DNA of 64,000 bases from Neopestalotiopsis rosae. Taxonomy: Eukaryota; Ascomycota; Sordariomycetes; Amphisphaeriales; Sporocadaceae. Shown in pieces: positions 31,408 through 42,166 of this stretch. A program made the position numbers and the translations under genes. Numbering within the stretch: the stretch's first letter is position 1; the number at the start of each line of letters is the position of its first letter. Location: assembly GCA_023078685.1 (NCBI GenBank), contig JALGAS010000004.1, forward strand, positions 496,001-560,000, written 5' to 3'. The notes under the pieces are model-generated. The model was not told the origin of the DNA and did not search any database. It saw only the letters and a program-made list of their open reading frames with translations.

Positions 31408-32851
31408 ATGTCTTCATGGTTTGGGCTTGGCAGGAAAGCCGAGTCACTGGGCACAAGTGCGCCAGTGAGGGCTCTACCAGCCACCTGGTACCATTCGCCA
31501 GCAATGTATGAGCTGGAAAGACGCGCCGTCTTTAGCAAGAAATGGATCCTGGTGTCCCACAAGCTTCGCTTTGTCAATGCGGGCGACTTTGTCTGCATCA
31601 CAGAAGCCGGATTTCCGTTCTTCTTAATCAAGGACCGAGTGGGCAACATCAATGCCTTTCATAATGTGTGCAGACATCGTGCATATCCCGTCATTGAGAA
31701 AGACTTGGGCACGGCTAGTGTACTGGCCTGCAAGTACCACGGTAAGCTTCCAAGGTTAGCTCCATACCGGAGCCACGTTAATGATTTTTTGTAGGCTGGT
31801 CATATGGTTTCATGGGCAACCTAGCCAAGGCTCCAAAATATCAAGATGTCAAAGATTTTGACAAGACCGCGAATGGGCTATACAAAATCCACGTTCATGT
31901 GGACAAACTGGGATTCGTGTGGATCAACCTGGACGCGGAGTTCCGTCCATCGGTACCCTGGGAACATGACTTTGCAGGAGTCGACACTCAACCGCGTCTG
32001 CAGCCATTCGATCTGACCAAGTTTCAGTTTGATCATCAATGGGAAATGATCGGAGACTACAATTGGAAGACTTTGGCTGATAACTACAACGAGGTGAGTC
32101 CATCGTCTACGACATTCCTATGTTCTTCTGTTTGAGTACTAACAGTCATGGGGCATTAAGTGCTATCATTGCCCGACTGGCCATCCTGCGCTGAATGGCA
32201 TGTCAGACTTGTCAAAATACTGGGTAGAAACCACTGGTGGACACATACAGCATTTCAACACAGACAAGCCTGACGCTAAAGGAATGGGGATTTTCAGTTC
32301 CTTCCTATACCCCAATGCGTCTATCACTATATCGTGAGTTTTTTCCCTCTATTATCTGCTATAATACGGTTAACTAAAAGATTCAGGGAGCATTTCTTTT
32401 ACATCATGCGGTGCATCCCTATATCAGCAACGCAGACCAAAATGGAGTATGAAGTATACCGAGGAATTGAAGCGCCGACTGAGGACTTTGTTTGGATCAG
32501 CGATTTTTTCAAACAGGTTTTGAGAGAAGACAAGGATCTGTGTAACGCAGCACAGAAGAACCTAGAGGTTGGTATCTTCACAAACGGAGAGCTGCACCCG
32601 CAAGCAGAAAAGGTAGGTATCCTCTAGGTAAATTTCCTGGCTACCTATGCTGACACGACTCGCAGGGTCCCTTGTATTTTCAACAAGTGACAAGACAACT
32701 GGTCATGTCCCATCGTGGGGAGGAAAAGGCTTCCGGGAAAGAGTACTGGCCTGCCACACCAAAGCAGAAGAGTTCAGCGGCAAGTGATGACGATGTGGAA
32801 TTTTGCGCAAGTCTTAAGTGCCCGGAAGGAAGTAAGGATCTGTCATGGTAG
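31408..32851 (+). CDS. Rieske-type oxygenase alpha subunit (choline monooxygenase-like)
   Basis: A protein of 405 residues in five exons: 31408-31741, 31795-32093, 32161-32333, 32387-32612 and 32666-32851. Rieske [2Fe-2S] ligands: NVCRHRAYP (C-x-H), then ACKYHGWSYGF (C-x2-H), with the first intron splitting HGW. Mononuclear iron site: [20 protein letters not shown], whose two His are conserved and whose Asp normally comes from the C-terminal part (DKDLCNAAQKNLE is the candidate). This is the layout of plant and fungal choline monooxygenases and of betaine/carnitine/stachydrine-type demethylases. It needs a reductase, which is not in the window. It would act on a quaternary ammonium or aromatic substrate. 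It is divergent from the monooxygenase gene and convergent with a Zn2Cys6 regulator. Confidence 0.93.
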
Positions 32852-32887
32852 TTAGATTTTGAATTGTGGCATTCTCTGTAATTGGGT

Positions 32888-35237
32888 CTACATTGGTGCA
32901 TTAGAATCCAGCCACGTCTCGATAGCCTGTCCATAGTCATTTGCACTGATTAGCCAACCGTCTTGCAGAATGTTACCACTCATTGCATGAGGAAGCCGGC
33001 CTTGGTGTTCTGGGCTGTTGGTAATAAACTCTGTCCTTCCGAATGGGGTTCTTGGCTCCTTGTTGGGTGCGTACAATGGAGTGGCTTTCGGCACCGCTCT
33101 GTGACCAAATATACCTACAGATCCGACAAGATCAAAGTCCACACCAGTCTCTTGAGAAGCGGCATCCTCGCGAACAAGTGACTTCCCAAAGGTAACACCA
33201 TTGTCATTGGATGAACTCCGGCTAGAGTATCCTTGAACAAGCAAATCACTCAGAAGTCTTGTATCGATGGACCAAGCTGCCTGACCATTGCCAGTTGCTG
33301 GGCCACCGGAGGCTGGCGTAGCTACCACACTTCCTTGTAGTCGCTCCAAATCCTCTGCCTGCAATTGAGCTGCATATCAGCGACTGTAGATAACGCCAAG
33401 ATTCGTGTATGGCGCGGTCTGCCATTTGCAACTTACCATAGTGTTGACGATACGCCACGTGGAACCCATGCGCCACAAGAAGTTCATACACTTTTCTAGC
33501 GATTTTTGTGCCGACTCTCTCAAGTCACTATCGGTCGTGACGAAGCTGTGCTGAAGATGTATCGTTGCTATAATGACAACGCAATGGGCTAGGATGGGAT
33601 CAGAAGTGGCGAATTGCTTGTCTTCCAGAACGTCCAAGAAGTGGCAGATCCAGCCCGTATTCCTTGTAATATTCTCAAATGACTGCTGAATGAAAGAATG
33701 GGGTATGGAGTCCCTAAAGTTTGCTAATCGGAGAGACAAGAGGAAGGGATGGTTCAACAAACACGGGATTGTCGAATACACGAATTGAAGAAACAGCCAC
33801 GGACCCCAGTGATCCCTCCTTTGCTGCAATACTTCTGGTGCATACTCTTCGATGCGATTCTTTTCATAGCGGTGCATCAGGGGCACTCGTGAATCGATTT
33901 CGAGGTGATGCTGCATGACAGACGAGTAGTCTGACGACGGAGCCCATGGTGGTACCGTCTCTGTGATATGGCGTTTGGCGGCATAAACTCGTGCCAATTG
34001 CCAGACATCAGTTAGCATGGCTATATATTTCATCGAATCTGCCGAGTCATCGTTGCTGGACGTAATGTCTGCCATTGATAAGAGGTGCAACGGAGTCTGG
34101 GCACCAACGCTTGTGTGAGGCATGAACCTTGCCACGGCTGATATGGGGCCATATAGATTCTGAAGCATAAATACGCTGCGGATACAGAGCTGGAGCTCTC
34201 TGGATTCCGTAGGAGGAGAATTGGCGCGATCTAGCTGACTCAAGAGGCTCTGGACCAGTTGACAGGCCATGGAGAGATTGAATTCTGCCTGTAAAGTTTT
34301 GCCCGCTACAAATCAAGTTAGCAAGCAGCACATTCCCTCAATAGAAAATGAAGCTTTCCTGTGTTATCAAGCATCCCTAATAGACATAAAGTCTGTAAAG
34401 TTGAGAGCTCTATTTTGCTCGTGGCAAGACGTTCCATAACCATGACACGGCATTTGGTCGTCATGGCTTCGAGGTGTTCTTCCTTGTTGGAGTCTGACGT
34501 CCCAGGTGGGAATCGCAGACTCAGTGAACCCAGAGCAATCAGAAGTTCCGGGTCTCGATTCTGCAGCGTTTCCATGAAGTTCTCTGACTCAAAGAGTTCA
34601 ACAGGCTGCCGGTGACACCATTTCAAATAGAGAGAACCTATCTTGGCAAGGGCTTCACAATTGAATGGGAAAGATCTGCTCAAGTATCAATAGTGGGGAT
34701 TGAGCGTCGTGATGCACAACTCACGGGAGGCTGTTTCTTGAGGGTTCCGATATAATAGGTCCAGTAACGCCAGCTACAGGTGTTGGACCAGGCTCGCCCA
34801 AGTCGGGCTGTATATCTCTGGTTCTTTGCAGTGTTCCGCTTGAGCTCAACCTTGTGAGTTTACAACAACAGTCGTCCAATGTGGCAGAATCTTACCTTAA
34901 ATGCGCCAGGACTTGATCCAGCTTTCCTTCAAGGCTGTCCATTCGGTCCTCCTTGTTGTTCAAGTCAGTCAACTCGGCTAGAAGAAGGTTGTTCTGGGGC
35001 CGGTTACCAACTGGCGGTTTCTCGCGCCCAAACTAACTTCCGAGTCTGCCAGGTATACGCAATCTTGGCCTAGGCGCACACAATAAGAACAAGCAGGCTT
35101 GTCTCCGGGGCATTTGGACTTCTTTCGACTGCAAGTGTACAAAGTCAAGGCATGCTCTGCTGTGATAATGACTAGCTTACTCACCGACATGGCTCGCAGG
35201 CTTGACGCACACGTTTTGAAGGTCTTGATTCTTCCAT
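32888..35237 (-). CDS. Zn2Cys6 transcription factor
   Basis: A fungal zinc-cluster regulator of roughly 600-650 residues with several short introns. Exon 1 (35237-35185) starts MEESRPSKRVRQACEPC. Intron 35129-35184 splits the cluster, which then continues RRKKSKCPGDKPAC and CVRLGQDC, giving C-x2-C-x6-C-x6-C-x2-C-x6-C. Further introns are inferred at about 34953-35007, 34850-34893, 34686-34731, 34310-34370 and 33370-33430; their exact ends are less certain. A coiled-coil-like segment (EDRMDSLEGKLDQVLAHL) follows the cluster. The middle region has the fungal_trans pattern. The C-terminus is polar with a Ser-rich patch (SSRSSSNDNG). It lies next to the Rieske/monooxygenase pair and is its likely pathway regulator; the CGG-N8-CCG site in their promoter is a candidate target (inference). 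Confidence 0.88.
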
Positions 35238-36613
35238 AGCAATCACGGCTGTCGCTCGTCGGGCCTCTGGCAATGTGAGCAAATTTGAACTTGAATAAAC
35301 GGAAGAGCTCTGGGTGAAGAGTACCAGAAGCAGCGGACTTAGTTCGGAAACCGGATGATATCCTTCTGATATCGTTCTCCAGGCGACGCGGTTTTTGGAC
35401 TTGCGCCCCTCATTGCGTTGGGGTCCTTGTTACTAGCCTGGAAGCTTATCTAGATCTCCTCAACTAAGCGCAATTCTCAGGGCCACCTGGCTTTGCAATC
35501 ACAAAGAGGAATTAAGCAAAGTGAAGGAACTATTGAAAGTTCCTCAGTGTGGAATCATATGTTCAATCAAGGAAATTGGGACTTCAATGCGAAAATAATT
35601 TCGGTGTTATGGTGGGTTAACTATTCATCTACGGGTAGGTACGAATCACTCACTAGCATCGGTCGTGCTGACTTGGCAGATAGTGTGATTGTTATACCTG
35701 GCACGGACAAAATCCGTGAGCAGACTTCTTCCGGCTTGTATTGAGATTAACAGTGAATACTTGGTAGTGCTCGTGAAATTTCCTGGCTCATATTCATTTA
35801 TTTATTTGAAATGGAAAGGAGCTCATCAAAAGAGGTATGAAAATTGGAACATAAGAGTGAGAATGAGCTTTTTGTCTAGGCGACCTTTCATGTCACTTAC
35901 ACGCGCGTACCAATTGCCCATGACTGACTAACACCAGTTAATGAAGGTGTATTCGATTGCATCGTCTACCGAGGAATCCATTAACGGAACCAGACAGGGA
36001 ATTCATAACCAATGTATATAGCATTTGTAATGGCATCTACTGAGCCTTCAATTGTGGCCAATGCACCAGCCAGGCAATTTAACCAAGGGTCTTGGCGTTG
36101 AATGACAACAGGCCGCCTGACTATGGAAGAGCTGTACCTCACAGTACGGTTTGTAAGTCCACCAATATCATTCATGCAAGAGGGTAATATTCACGAGTAT
36201 GAACTAGACGTGCAAGAGTTTCGAGACTAAATAAGGCGATGGTCTTGTGTACCACACTGCTTTGAGGTTACTTCTCTCTTGGCAACGTGGCATCGTGGCG
36301 GCAGCCAAGTTGCCGCAGTGCCATTCTCGGAATTCAGCCCAGCAATTTACACCAATCTAGTCATCACGGAGGGTAGGTCCCATAGTTACATTTAACAATT
36401 ACTACCAAACTGGGGTTGCAATGTCGTATACGTCCAATGGAAACTTTGCAGGTAGTGTATGTGCAAACGGCATATGGCCACTCAAGTGCAATAAACAATT
36501 ACTAGGACAATTTCTCAGCATATAAATTCTGGCGGTAATCTGTGAATCCTTGAACTTGTTAGGTGTCAGAAACAGCACCCAACTTGAAGATCCTCTAGAA
36601 ACTTGGTCACAAC
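35238..36613. other. Intergenic region, no gene seen
   Basis: About 1.4 kb upstream of both the regulator (minus) and the acetylesterase (plus). Short ORFs (for example 35493-35744 on +) have no recognisable domain and AT-rich codon use. I see no RNA gene, transposon end or long repeat. Confidence 0.5.
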
Positions 36614-37553
36614 ATGCACTTCCCAACCCAATTTCAGCTACTAGGCCTCCTAGCCAGCCAGGCTGTAGCTGTCACAGTCTTCCTATGCGGCGACTCAACT
36701 ATGGCTGAGAATGGGGGCGGTTCGGGGACTCAGGGCTGGGGCCACTACCTACAATATTCACTACCCTCGAGCACCTATACTGTACAAAATAGTGCAATTG
36801 CAGGTCGAAGTGCACGCTCATATACCCGCGAGGGGCGGTTCCAGGCAGTCGCTGACCAGGTAAAATCTGGAGATTGGGTTGTGATCGAGTTTGGACACAA
36901 TGACGGAGGCAGTTTGACACCAACGGATAACGGCCGAACCGATTGCTTCGGGGAAGGAACTCAGACTTGCCAGACGACGTACAATGGGGTTTCCGAGACG
37001 GTGCTCACATACCCAGCCTATTACGAGAACGCAGCGAAGTTGTTCTTGGCAAAAGGAGCCAAGGTCATCATGAGCGCTCCCACGCCGAACAATATTTGCG
37101 AGACGGGTACTTGCAGCTGGGGCCCATACCGATTTGACTATTACTCATGGTAAGCCGTCTTTCCACTAGTAGTCGAGTAGATTCAGGTATCATGGCTAAC
37201 ATATCCTCAGGTATGCCGCGGCCGTCGCCGGTGGAACAGGTGCAGGTCTGTACAGCTCTTGACTACTGCTCAACTCACTATTAACAGAATCTGTAGGTGT
37301 TTATCATGTCCCTCATGGGTATTACGCCGCTCAAGCCATGACGAACCTTGGTGCATCCGTTGTAAATGCCAACTACCCGCTTGATCACACACACACAGGC
37401 CCTTACATGGCGGACATCATGGCAAAGGCTTTCGTTCTAGGTCTCAAGTGCGGAACAAGCGGACTCGGAGCGGCAGTCGTTAACTCGACAAGTTCCATGA
37501 CTTCGACAATCCTAGGCCCTTGTATCTCTTTCAATAGCACAGTTCCCATCTAG
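36614..37553 (+). CDS. Secreted rhamnogalacturonan acetylesterase-like SGNH hydrolase (CE12)
   Basis: A protein of 278 residues in three exons: 36614-37149, a 35-nt exon 37211-37245, and 37288-37553. It begins with a signal peptide of about 19 residues (hydrophobic [12 protein letters not shown]). SGNH blocks: [12 protein letters not shown] (nucleophile Ser), [10 protein letters not shown] (Gly), EFGHNDGG (Asn) and [13 protein letters not shown] (Asp and His). This matches fungal rhamnogalacturonan acetylesterase, which removes acetyl groups from pectin RG-I outside the cell. Paired Cys in [10 protein letters not shown] and ICETGTC could form disulphides. It stands alone between the regulator gene and GUF1, with no pectin lyase next to it. 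Confidence 0.93.
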
Positions 37554-38109
37554 CTCGGGAATGGTAAGTTGATAGATTTGGAGGAGATCTAGGCATTAGC
37601 TAGACCATTGACGGATCCAAGGGTGCTTCAATAGGAGACGGTGAAGGCAACCAACTAATATTGAAGTCCATTTGTTTTCAGTAGTGATTCCATTGAGATG
37701 CTCGAACCATGGGCCGGGCCGAGAGGGTTTGGGGGAAGAAGTTACAGATTAAATCAGGATAACTATTAGGGCGTGGATTTGAGGATATTTCCAAGTGAAT
37801 CGGTTGGGAGATGTGAAGGAACAAGATCATATTAGTTGAGAGACAACTATTAGGTGGAAAGATTCGAGGTAAAAGTGTACCTAACCGGTCCTTAGGTATG
37901 TATGTATGTACCTAGGTATGCATTACAGCTTGTATGAAAGGTTCCAAACTAGGTACCCGCTGTGCGATAAGATAAGAGCTTTTCCGTCATGCCAACCAGC
38001 GCCAGCCAGCCAACTGAAGAATCCCATCTCTCGGCGCTTTGGAACGCCGCCCAGGCGCAAATCTTTTGGCAACTCGACACCTGCAATTCGCATCGCCAAT
38101 TTCGCATGA
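37554..38109. other. Intergenic region before GUF1
   Basis: About 550 bp. It contains GTAT/TAGGTACC-rich stretches at about 37895-37960 and overlapping GATAAG sites (GATAAGATAAG) near 37967. It acts as the promoter of the GUF1 gene; no gene seen. Confidence 0.5.
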
Positions 38110-40179
38110 ATGGGTGGCGGTCGGCATTTGACGTCTCTTCGCATGCGATCATGTCTGTCCACATTGCGCCGGGACCGGCCTTATAGCACCGGCTTCAGGT
38201 CAGGTAGCCGCATTCTCAGCTACTGCCGTGATCTGAGCAACCCGACGACACCCTGCTACCAAACGCTCAAGCCGACTGCACAAAGCTTCGTACTTCCCAA
38301 TGTTCCCAGACGATATGCGAGCTCCACGAAAGCAGGCGTGACCGATCTCGAGCGCCGTATAGCCGATATACCAATCTCTCGCTTTCGAAACTTTTGCATC
38401 GTCGCACACATTGACCATGGCAAATCCACCCTCAGCGATCGACTCCTCGAGATCACGGGCACCATTTCGTCTTCGTCGTCGAATAAGCAGATTCTTGACA
38501 CCCTCGAAGTCGAGCGCGAGCGCGGCATCACTGTCAAGGCACAGACTTGCACCATGATCTACAATCACAATGGCGAAGACTACCTCTTACATTTGGTGGA
38601 CACCCCTGGGCACGTCGACTTTCGCGCCGAGGTGACCAGATCCTATGCCAGTTGCGGTGGCGCACTCCTGCTTGTTGATGCCAGTCAAGGCATACAGGCT
38701 CAAACCGTTGCCAATTTCTACCTCGCTTTCGCTGAAGGGCTGAAGATCGTCCCCGTCATCAACAAGATAGACATGAATGCAGCCGACGTGCCACGAGTGC
38801 TAGAGCAGCTTCAGTCCACATTTGAGTTGGACTCGACCAAGGCCATTGGTGTCAGCGCCAAAACCGGCCTCAATGTGAAGCAGCTTCTGCCAGCGATTGT
38901 TGAAAATGTGCCGGCTCCCGAGGGAGACGAGAAGAAGCCTCTGAGAATGTTGTTGGTTGATTCATGGTACGACAGCTTTCGTGGCGTCATCTGCTTGGTC
39001 CGCATATTTGATGGAACCGTCAGACCGGGAGACAATCTCGTCAGTTTTGCGACTGGAACCAAATATACCGTCGGGGAGGTTGGTATCAGGTATCCAACCC
39101 AGACGCCACAAACGGTTCTACGAGCAGGTCAGGTCGGATACATTTTCTTCAATCCCGGTATGAAGAGGATTCAAGATGCGAAGATTGGAGACACATTCAC
39201 CACTGCTGGGTCAGAAGACATTGTTGAGCCCTATCCTGGATTCGAGGAGCCTAAACCAATGGTCTTTGTCGCGGCCTTCCCGACTGATCCAACTGACTAC
39301 CAGCGTCTAGCTGACGACATTGGGCAACTGGTGCTCAACGACCGCAGCGTAACCCTCATGAAAGATCATTCTGAAGCTCTAGGTGCCGGCTGGCGGCTGG
39401 GCTTCCTTGGCAGCTTGCACTGCTCTGTGTTCCAGGACCGCCTACGCCAGGAACACGGGCAGAACATCATCATCACCGAACCCGCCGTTCAGTCCAAGGT
39501 CGTCTGGCCTGATGGGACCGAGAGCATCATTCAGAATCCTAGTGACTTCCCAGAGCCCGAGAATAGCAAAGTACGCGGATCAACCTTTTACGAGCCCTAT
39601 GTTCTTGCAACCATGACTCTACCCGAGGAGTATCTCGGCCGCGCCATTGAACTTTGCGAAGCGAACCGGGGTGAGCAGGAGAGTATCGAGTTCTTCCACG
39701 GATCACAAGTCATCTTGAAATACCGGATACCAACGGCCCAACTAGTTGATGACCTGTTTGGCAAGCTCAAGGGTGCAACCAAGGGTTATGCAACACTGGA
39801 CTACGAAGACGCCGGATGGAAGCAATCCCATCTTGTAAAGCTCCAGCTACTTGTGAACAAGGAGCCCGTCGATGTCCTCGCTCGCGTGGTACACTCCTCT
39901 CAAGTCGAGCGACTGGGAAGACACTGGGTCACCAAATTCAAGGAGCACGTACAACGGCAGATGTTTGAGGTCGTGATCCAAGCGGCAGTGGGAAAGAAGA
40001 TCGTTGCCCGAGAGACTTTGAAACCTTTCAGAAAGGACGTGCTGGCAAAGCTTCACGCCAGTGACATCACGCGAAGGAAGAAGCTCTTGGAAAAGCAGAA
40101 AGCTGGCCGTAAGCGTCTGCGGGCAGTAGGAAATGTTGTCATTGAACAGGAGGCTTTCCAACGATTCCTCACGAAATAA
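38110..40179 (+). CDS. GUF1: Mitochondrial translation factor GUF1 (EF4/LepA)
   Basis: An intron-less 689-residue protein. The N-terminal ~90 residues are rich in Arg and Ser with few acidic residues, a mitochondrial presequence. The GTPase domain has AHIDHGKST (G1), ERGITVKAQ (G2), DTPGHVDF (G3) and NKID (G4). LepA/EF4-specific C-terminal features follow: [16 protein letters not shown], then [14 protein letters not shown] and a basic tail ([15 protein letters not shown]). Known role: it back-translocates stalled mitochondrial ribosomes and supports translation fidelity under stress. Single-copy housekeeping gene. It marks the change from the accessory block to conserved genes in this window. 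A second in-frame ATG at 38143 is possible. Confidence 0.97.
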   Translation: MGGGRHLTSLRMRSCLSTLRRDRPYSTGFRSGSRILSYCRDLSNPTTPCYQTLKPTAQSFVLPNVPRRYASSTKAGVTDLERRIADIPISRFRNFCIVAHIDHGKSTLSDRLLEITGTISSSSSNKQILDTLEVERERGITVKAQTCTMIYNHNGEDYLLHLVDTPGHVDFRAEVTRSYASCGGALLLVDASQGIQAQTVANFYLAFAEGLKIVPVINKIDMNAADVPRVLEQLQSTFELDSTKAIGVSAKTGLNVKQLLPAIVENVPAPEGDEKKPLRMLLVDSWYDSFRGVICLVRIFDGTVRPGDNLVSFATGTKYTVGEVGIRYPTQTPQTVLRAGQVGYIFFNPGMKRIQDAKIGDTFTTAGSEDIVEPYPGFEEPKPMVFVAAFPTDPTDYQRLADDIGQLVLNDRSVTLMKDHSEALGAGWRLGFLGSLHCSVFQDRLRQEHGQNIIITEPAVQSKVVWPDGTESIIQNPSDFPEPENSKVRGSTFYEPYVLATMTLPEEYLGRAIELCEANRGEQESIEFFHGSQVILKYRIPTAQLVDDLFGKLKGATKGYATLDYEDAGWKQSHLVKLQLLVNKEPVDVLARVVHSSQVERLGRHWVTKFKEHVQRQMFEVVIQAAVGKKIVARETLKPFRKDVLAKLHASDITRRKKLLEKQKAGRKRLRAVGNVVIEQEAFQRFLTK

Positions 40180-41111
40180 TGATTAAACCCCATTAGAGTG
40201 TGTAAGTTATGTACATATTGAGGACGAGATGCATTGGGTTCGGCATTATTTACAGTTTACTAGATCAAATACTACAAATTCACTATTCTGTTGTCATGGC
40301 TCTTATTATTTCATTATTTCACGTAAGTTTCCATGCAAAATGACATAGGCCGCGCATCGTGCTTTCATGAAAACTACATTTGCTTGTTCTTACCTGGGTT
40401 AGCAAAGGCCTGGAAACTCTATGCAACCTGTCAGATTGACGTGCAGGACAGCCGCCTGCCGAAAATATGGCAATAGCTTTCCGCGCTGCACATATGACAG
40501 GAGGCGTGGATACATACATCTAAGGTTAGATCCCTCAAGTCGAAGCTTCCATGCGGCGCTGCTTTTTAAGCTTAATTACGCAGGAAACCTTTCTTTGGCT
40601 TTATTCGTTGTGGAGTTCTCACTGTTTGTACCTACTCGCTACATGATCGCTTTTTCTCTCATCATCGGCATATTGTCATCATCACGTAACATCAGAGATC
40701 ATGTCCAAATGCACCATAAATTCGATAATCATCGTTGGTGTTTATACACTAGGTTAAATATCTACAGATGAAAACCGTCTGTAACAAGTGGCGCCATCTA
40801 GATGAGCATGTACAGAGATGGTGAAGCTCAGCGGATAATGTTGTTTTTTTTATGCTTCCCGGTTTGAGAGAAAAAAGTCGACGCAGTTGTGCCCTCAAAG
40901 CTGACTACGAGAATAGAATAGAAGAAGAAGAAAGCAGTTCAAGGTATCTCAAAAAGTTTTGAAAACAGATCCAATCCACCAAACCCTTTTGTCTGAAACG
41001 CCATGCCTAATAATTTTTCGCAAAAGTTGTCTCTATATGTTGTTTTTGTCGTGAAACGTGTATATATGTCCAGAGCGAAGACCCCCTCTTGGTCCGGGGT
41101 TGACTTCATGC
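40180..41111. other. Convergent intergenic region
   Basis: About 930 bp between the 3' ends of GUF1 and the GH16 gene. AT-rich, with no supported gene or RNA. Confidence 0.5.
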
Positions 41112-42031
41112 TCATGAGGTATACACGGCAACATATTCGACCTCCATCATGCTGCCGTAGCCGTCGAGAGTCTCCGAGTTGGGCTCACCAGGCCAGTCAC
41201 CCTAGAGAGAGAAATAGTTAGTCAAAGATGCCCCATCAGGATCAAATTTCTGGACGGTTTTCTACTTACACCGACAGCAAGATTGAGAAGGATGTACAAG
41301 GGGCTGTGGGCGAGCGTTGCCCACGTGCCCTCGTCTGCGATATCGGCACCAGTAACAGTGTTGAAGGTTGCGCCATTGAGTTGCCACTCGATCGTCTGCT
41401 GCGACCAGTCGGAATTGGTGCGATCGATTCTCACACCCCAAGTGTTGAAGCTGCCGTCAGCAGGCAGTGTGGTGGACGACTGCTTTCCCAGGGGCTCGAC
41501 ACAGGGGCCGCCGACGCTCGTGCCGCAGTGAAGGGTACCGTACGCGGTAGGCACTCCATCTACTTGCTCGAAAATGTCAATCTCTCCAGAGAGCGGCCAC
41601 TCGGTGCCGTGGCGGATGGCATCGCCCAAGCACCAGAAGGCGGGCCAGAGACCTTGCTTATTCACCTGAGCATTGGTGCCCAGGAGGATGCTCGCTTGAA
41701 TGACCATGACCTTTCCGTCCTCGGGTGTCCACGCGCCGACCGTCTCGATACGGCCAGAGGTCCAGACGCCAGTGGAGCTCTTTCTGGGGACAAATTGGAC
41801 CGTCTCTCCCCCGCTGATCTGAAGGTTGTTGTTGGAAGTGGTGTATGTTTGGACCTCGGCGTTGGTGTCAATGGCTGTGGCAATGTTCCATACACCGGAA
41901 TCTGGCGTGGAGCCAGCAGATCCAGCAAACGATTCGGAGAACAGAATGCTAAATCCATCCATGGTGGGAGCTGCAATGGCCGAGGCCAGAGCCGGAAGAA
42001 ATGGCAGCACAGAACTCGTTGTGAAGCGCAT
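41112..42031 (-). CDS. Secreted GH16 endo-beta-glucanase
   Basis: A protein of 283 residues in two exons (42031-41270 and 41201-41112). It begins with a signal peptide of about 20 residues (SSVLPFLPALASAIA). The catalytic GH16 motif is SGEIDIFEQ (E-x-D-x-x-E: nucleophile, helper Asp and acid/base Glu) at about residue 150. Flanking GLWPAFWCLGDA and a Trp-rich C-terminal part (GGDWPGEPNSETLDGYG) fit fungal laminarinase-like or mixed-linkage glucanases. The C-terminal exon encodes the final beta-strand (MEVEYVAVYTS). No GPI signal is visible, so it is likely secreted to the wall or medium. An imperfect tandem duplication lies just upstream of the start. Confidence 0.94.
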
Positions 42032-42096
42032 CTTGTCTATTGTTCAGTTGTGAGGAAGAAATTGGTTTTTTTATGGTATTTGATAGAAGCTGCGAG

Positions 42097-42166
42097 TCCA
42101 GTCGAGTCAGGTGTGTTGATATAGAAGGTAGATCCAGTCGAGTCAGGTGTTTTGATAGAAGGTAGA
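42097..42166. repeat. Imperfect tandem duplication (36 + 34 bp)
   Basis: Two adjacent copies, 42097-42132 and 42133-42166, both starting TCCAGTCGAGTCAGGTGT and ending AGAAGGTAGA. They differ by one substitution and a 2-bp gap. They lie 66-135 bp upstream of the GH16 start codon, within its 5' UTR or core promoter. Confidence 0.9.

Noticed and set aside
41228..42124. 298-codon plus-strand frame
   Set aside because: Antisense shadow of the GH16 gene, which has signal peptide and catalytic motif on the minus strand.
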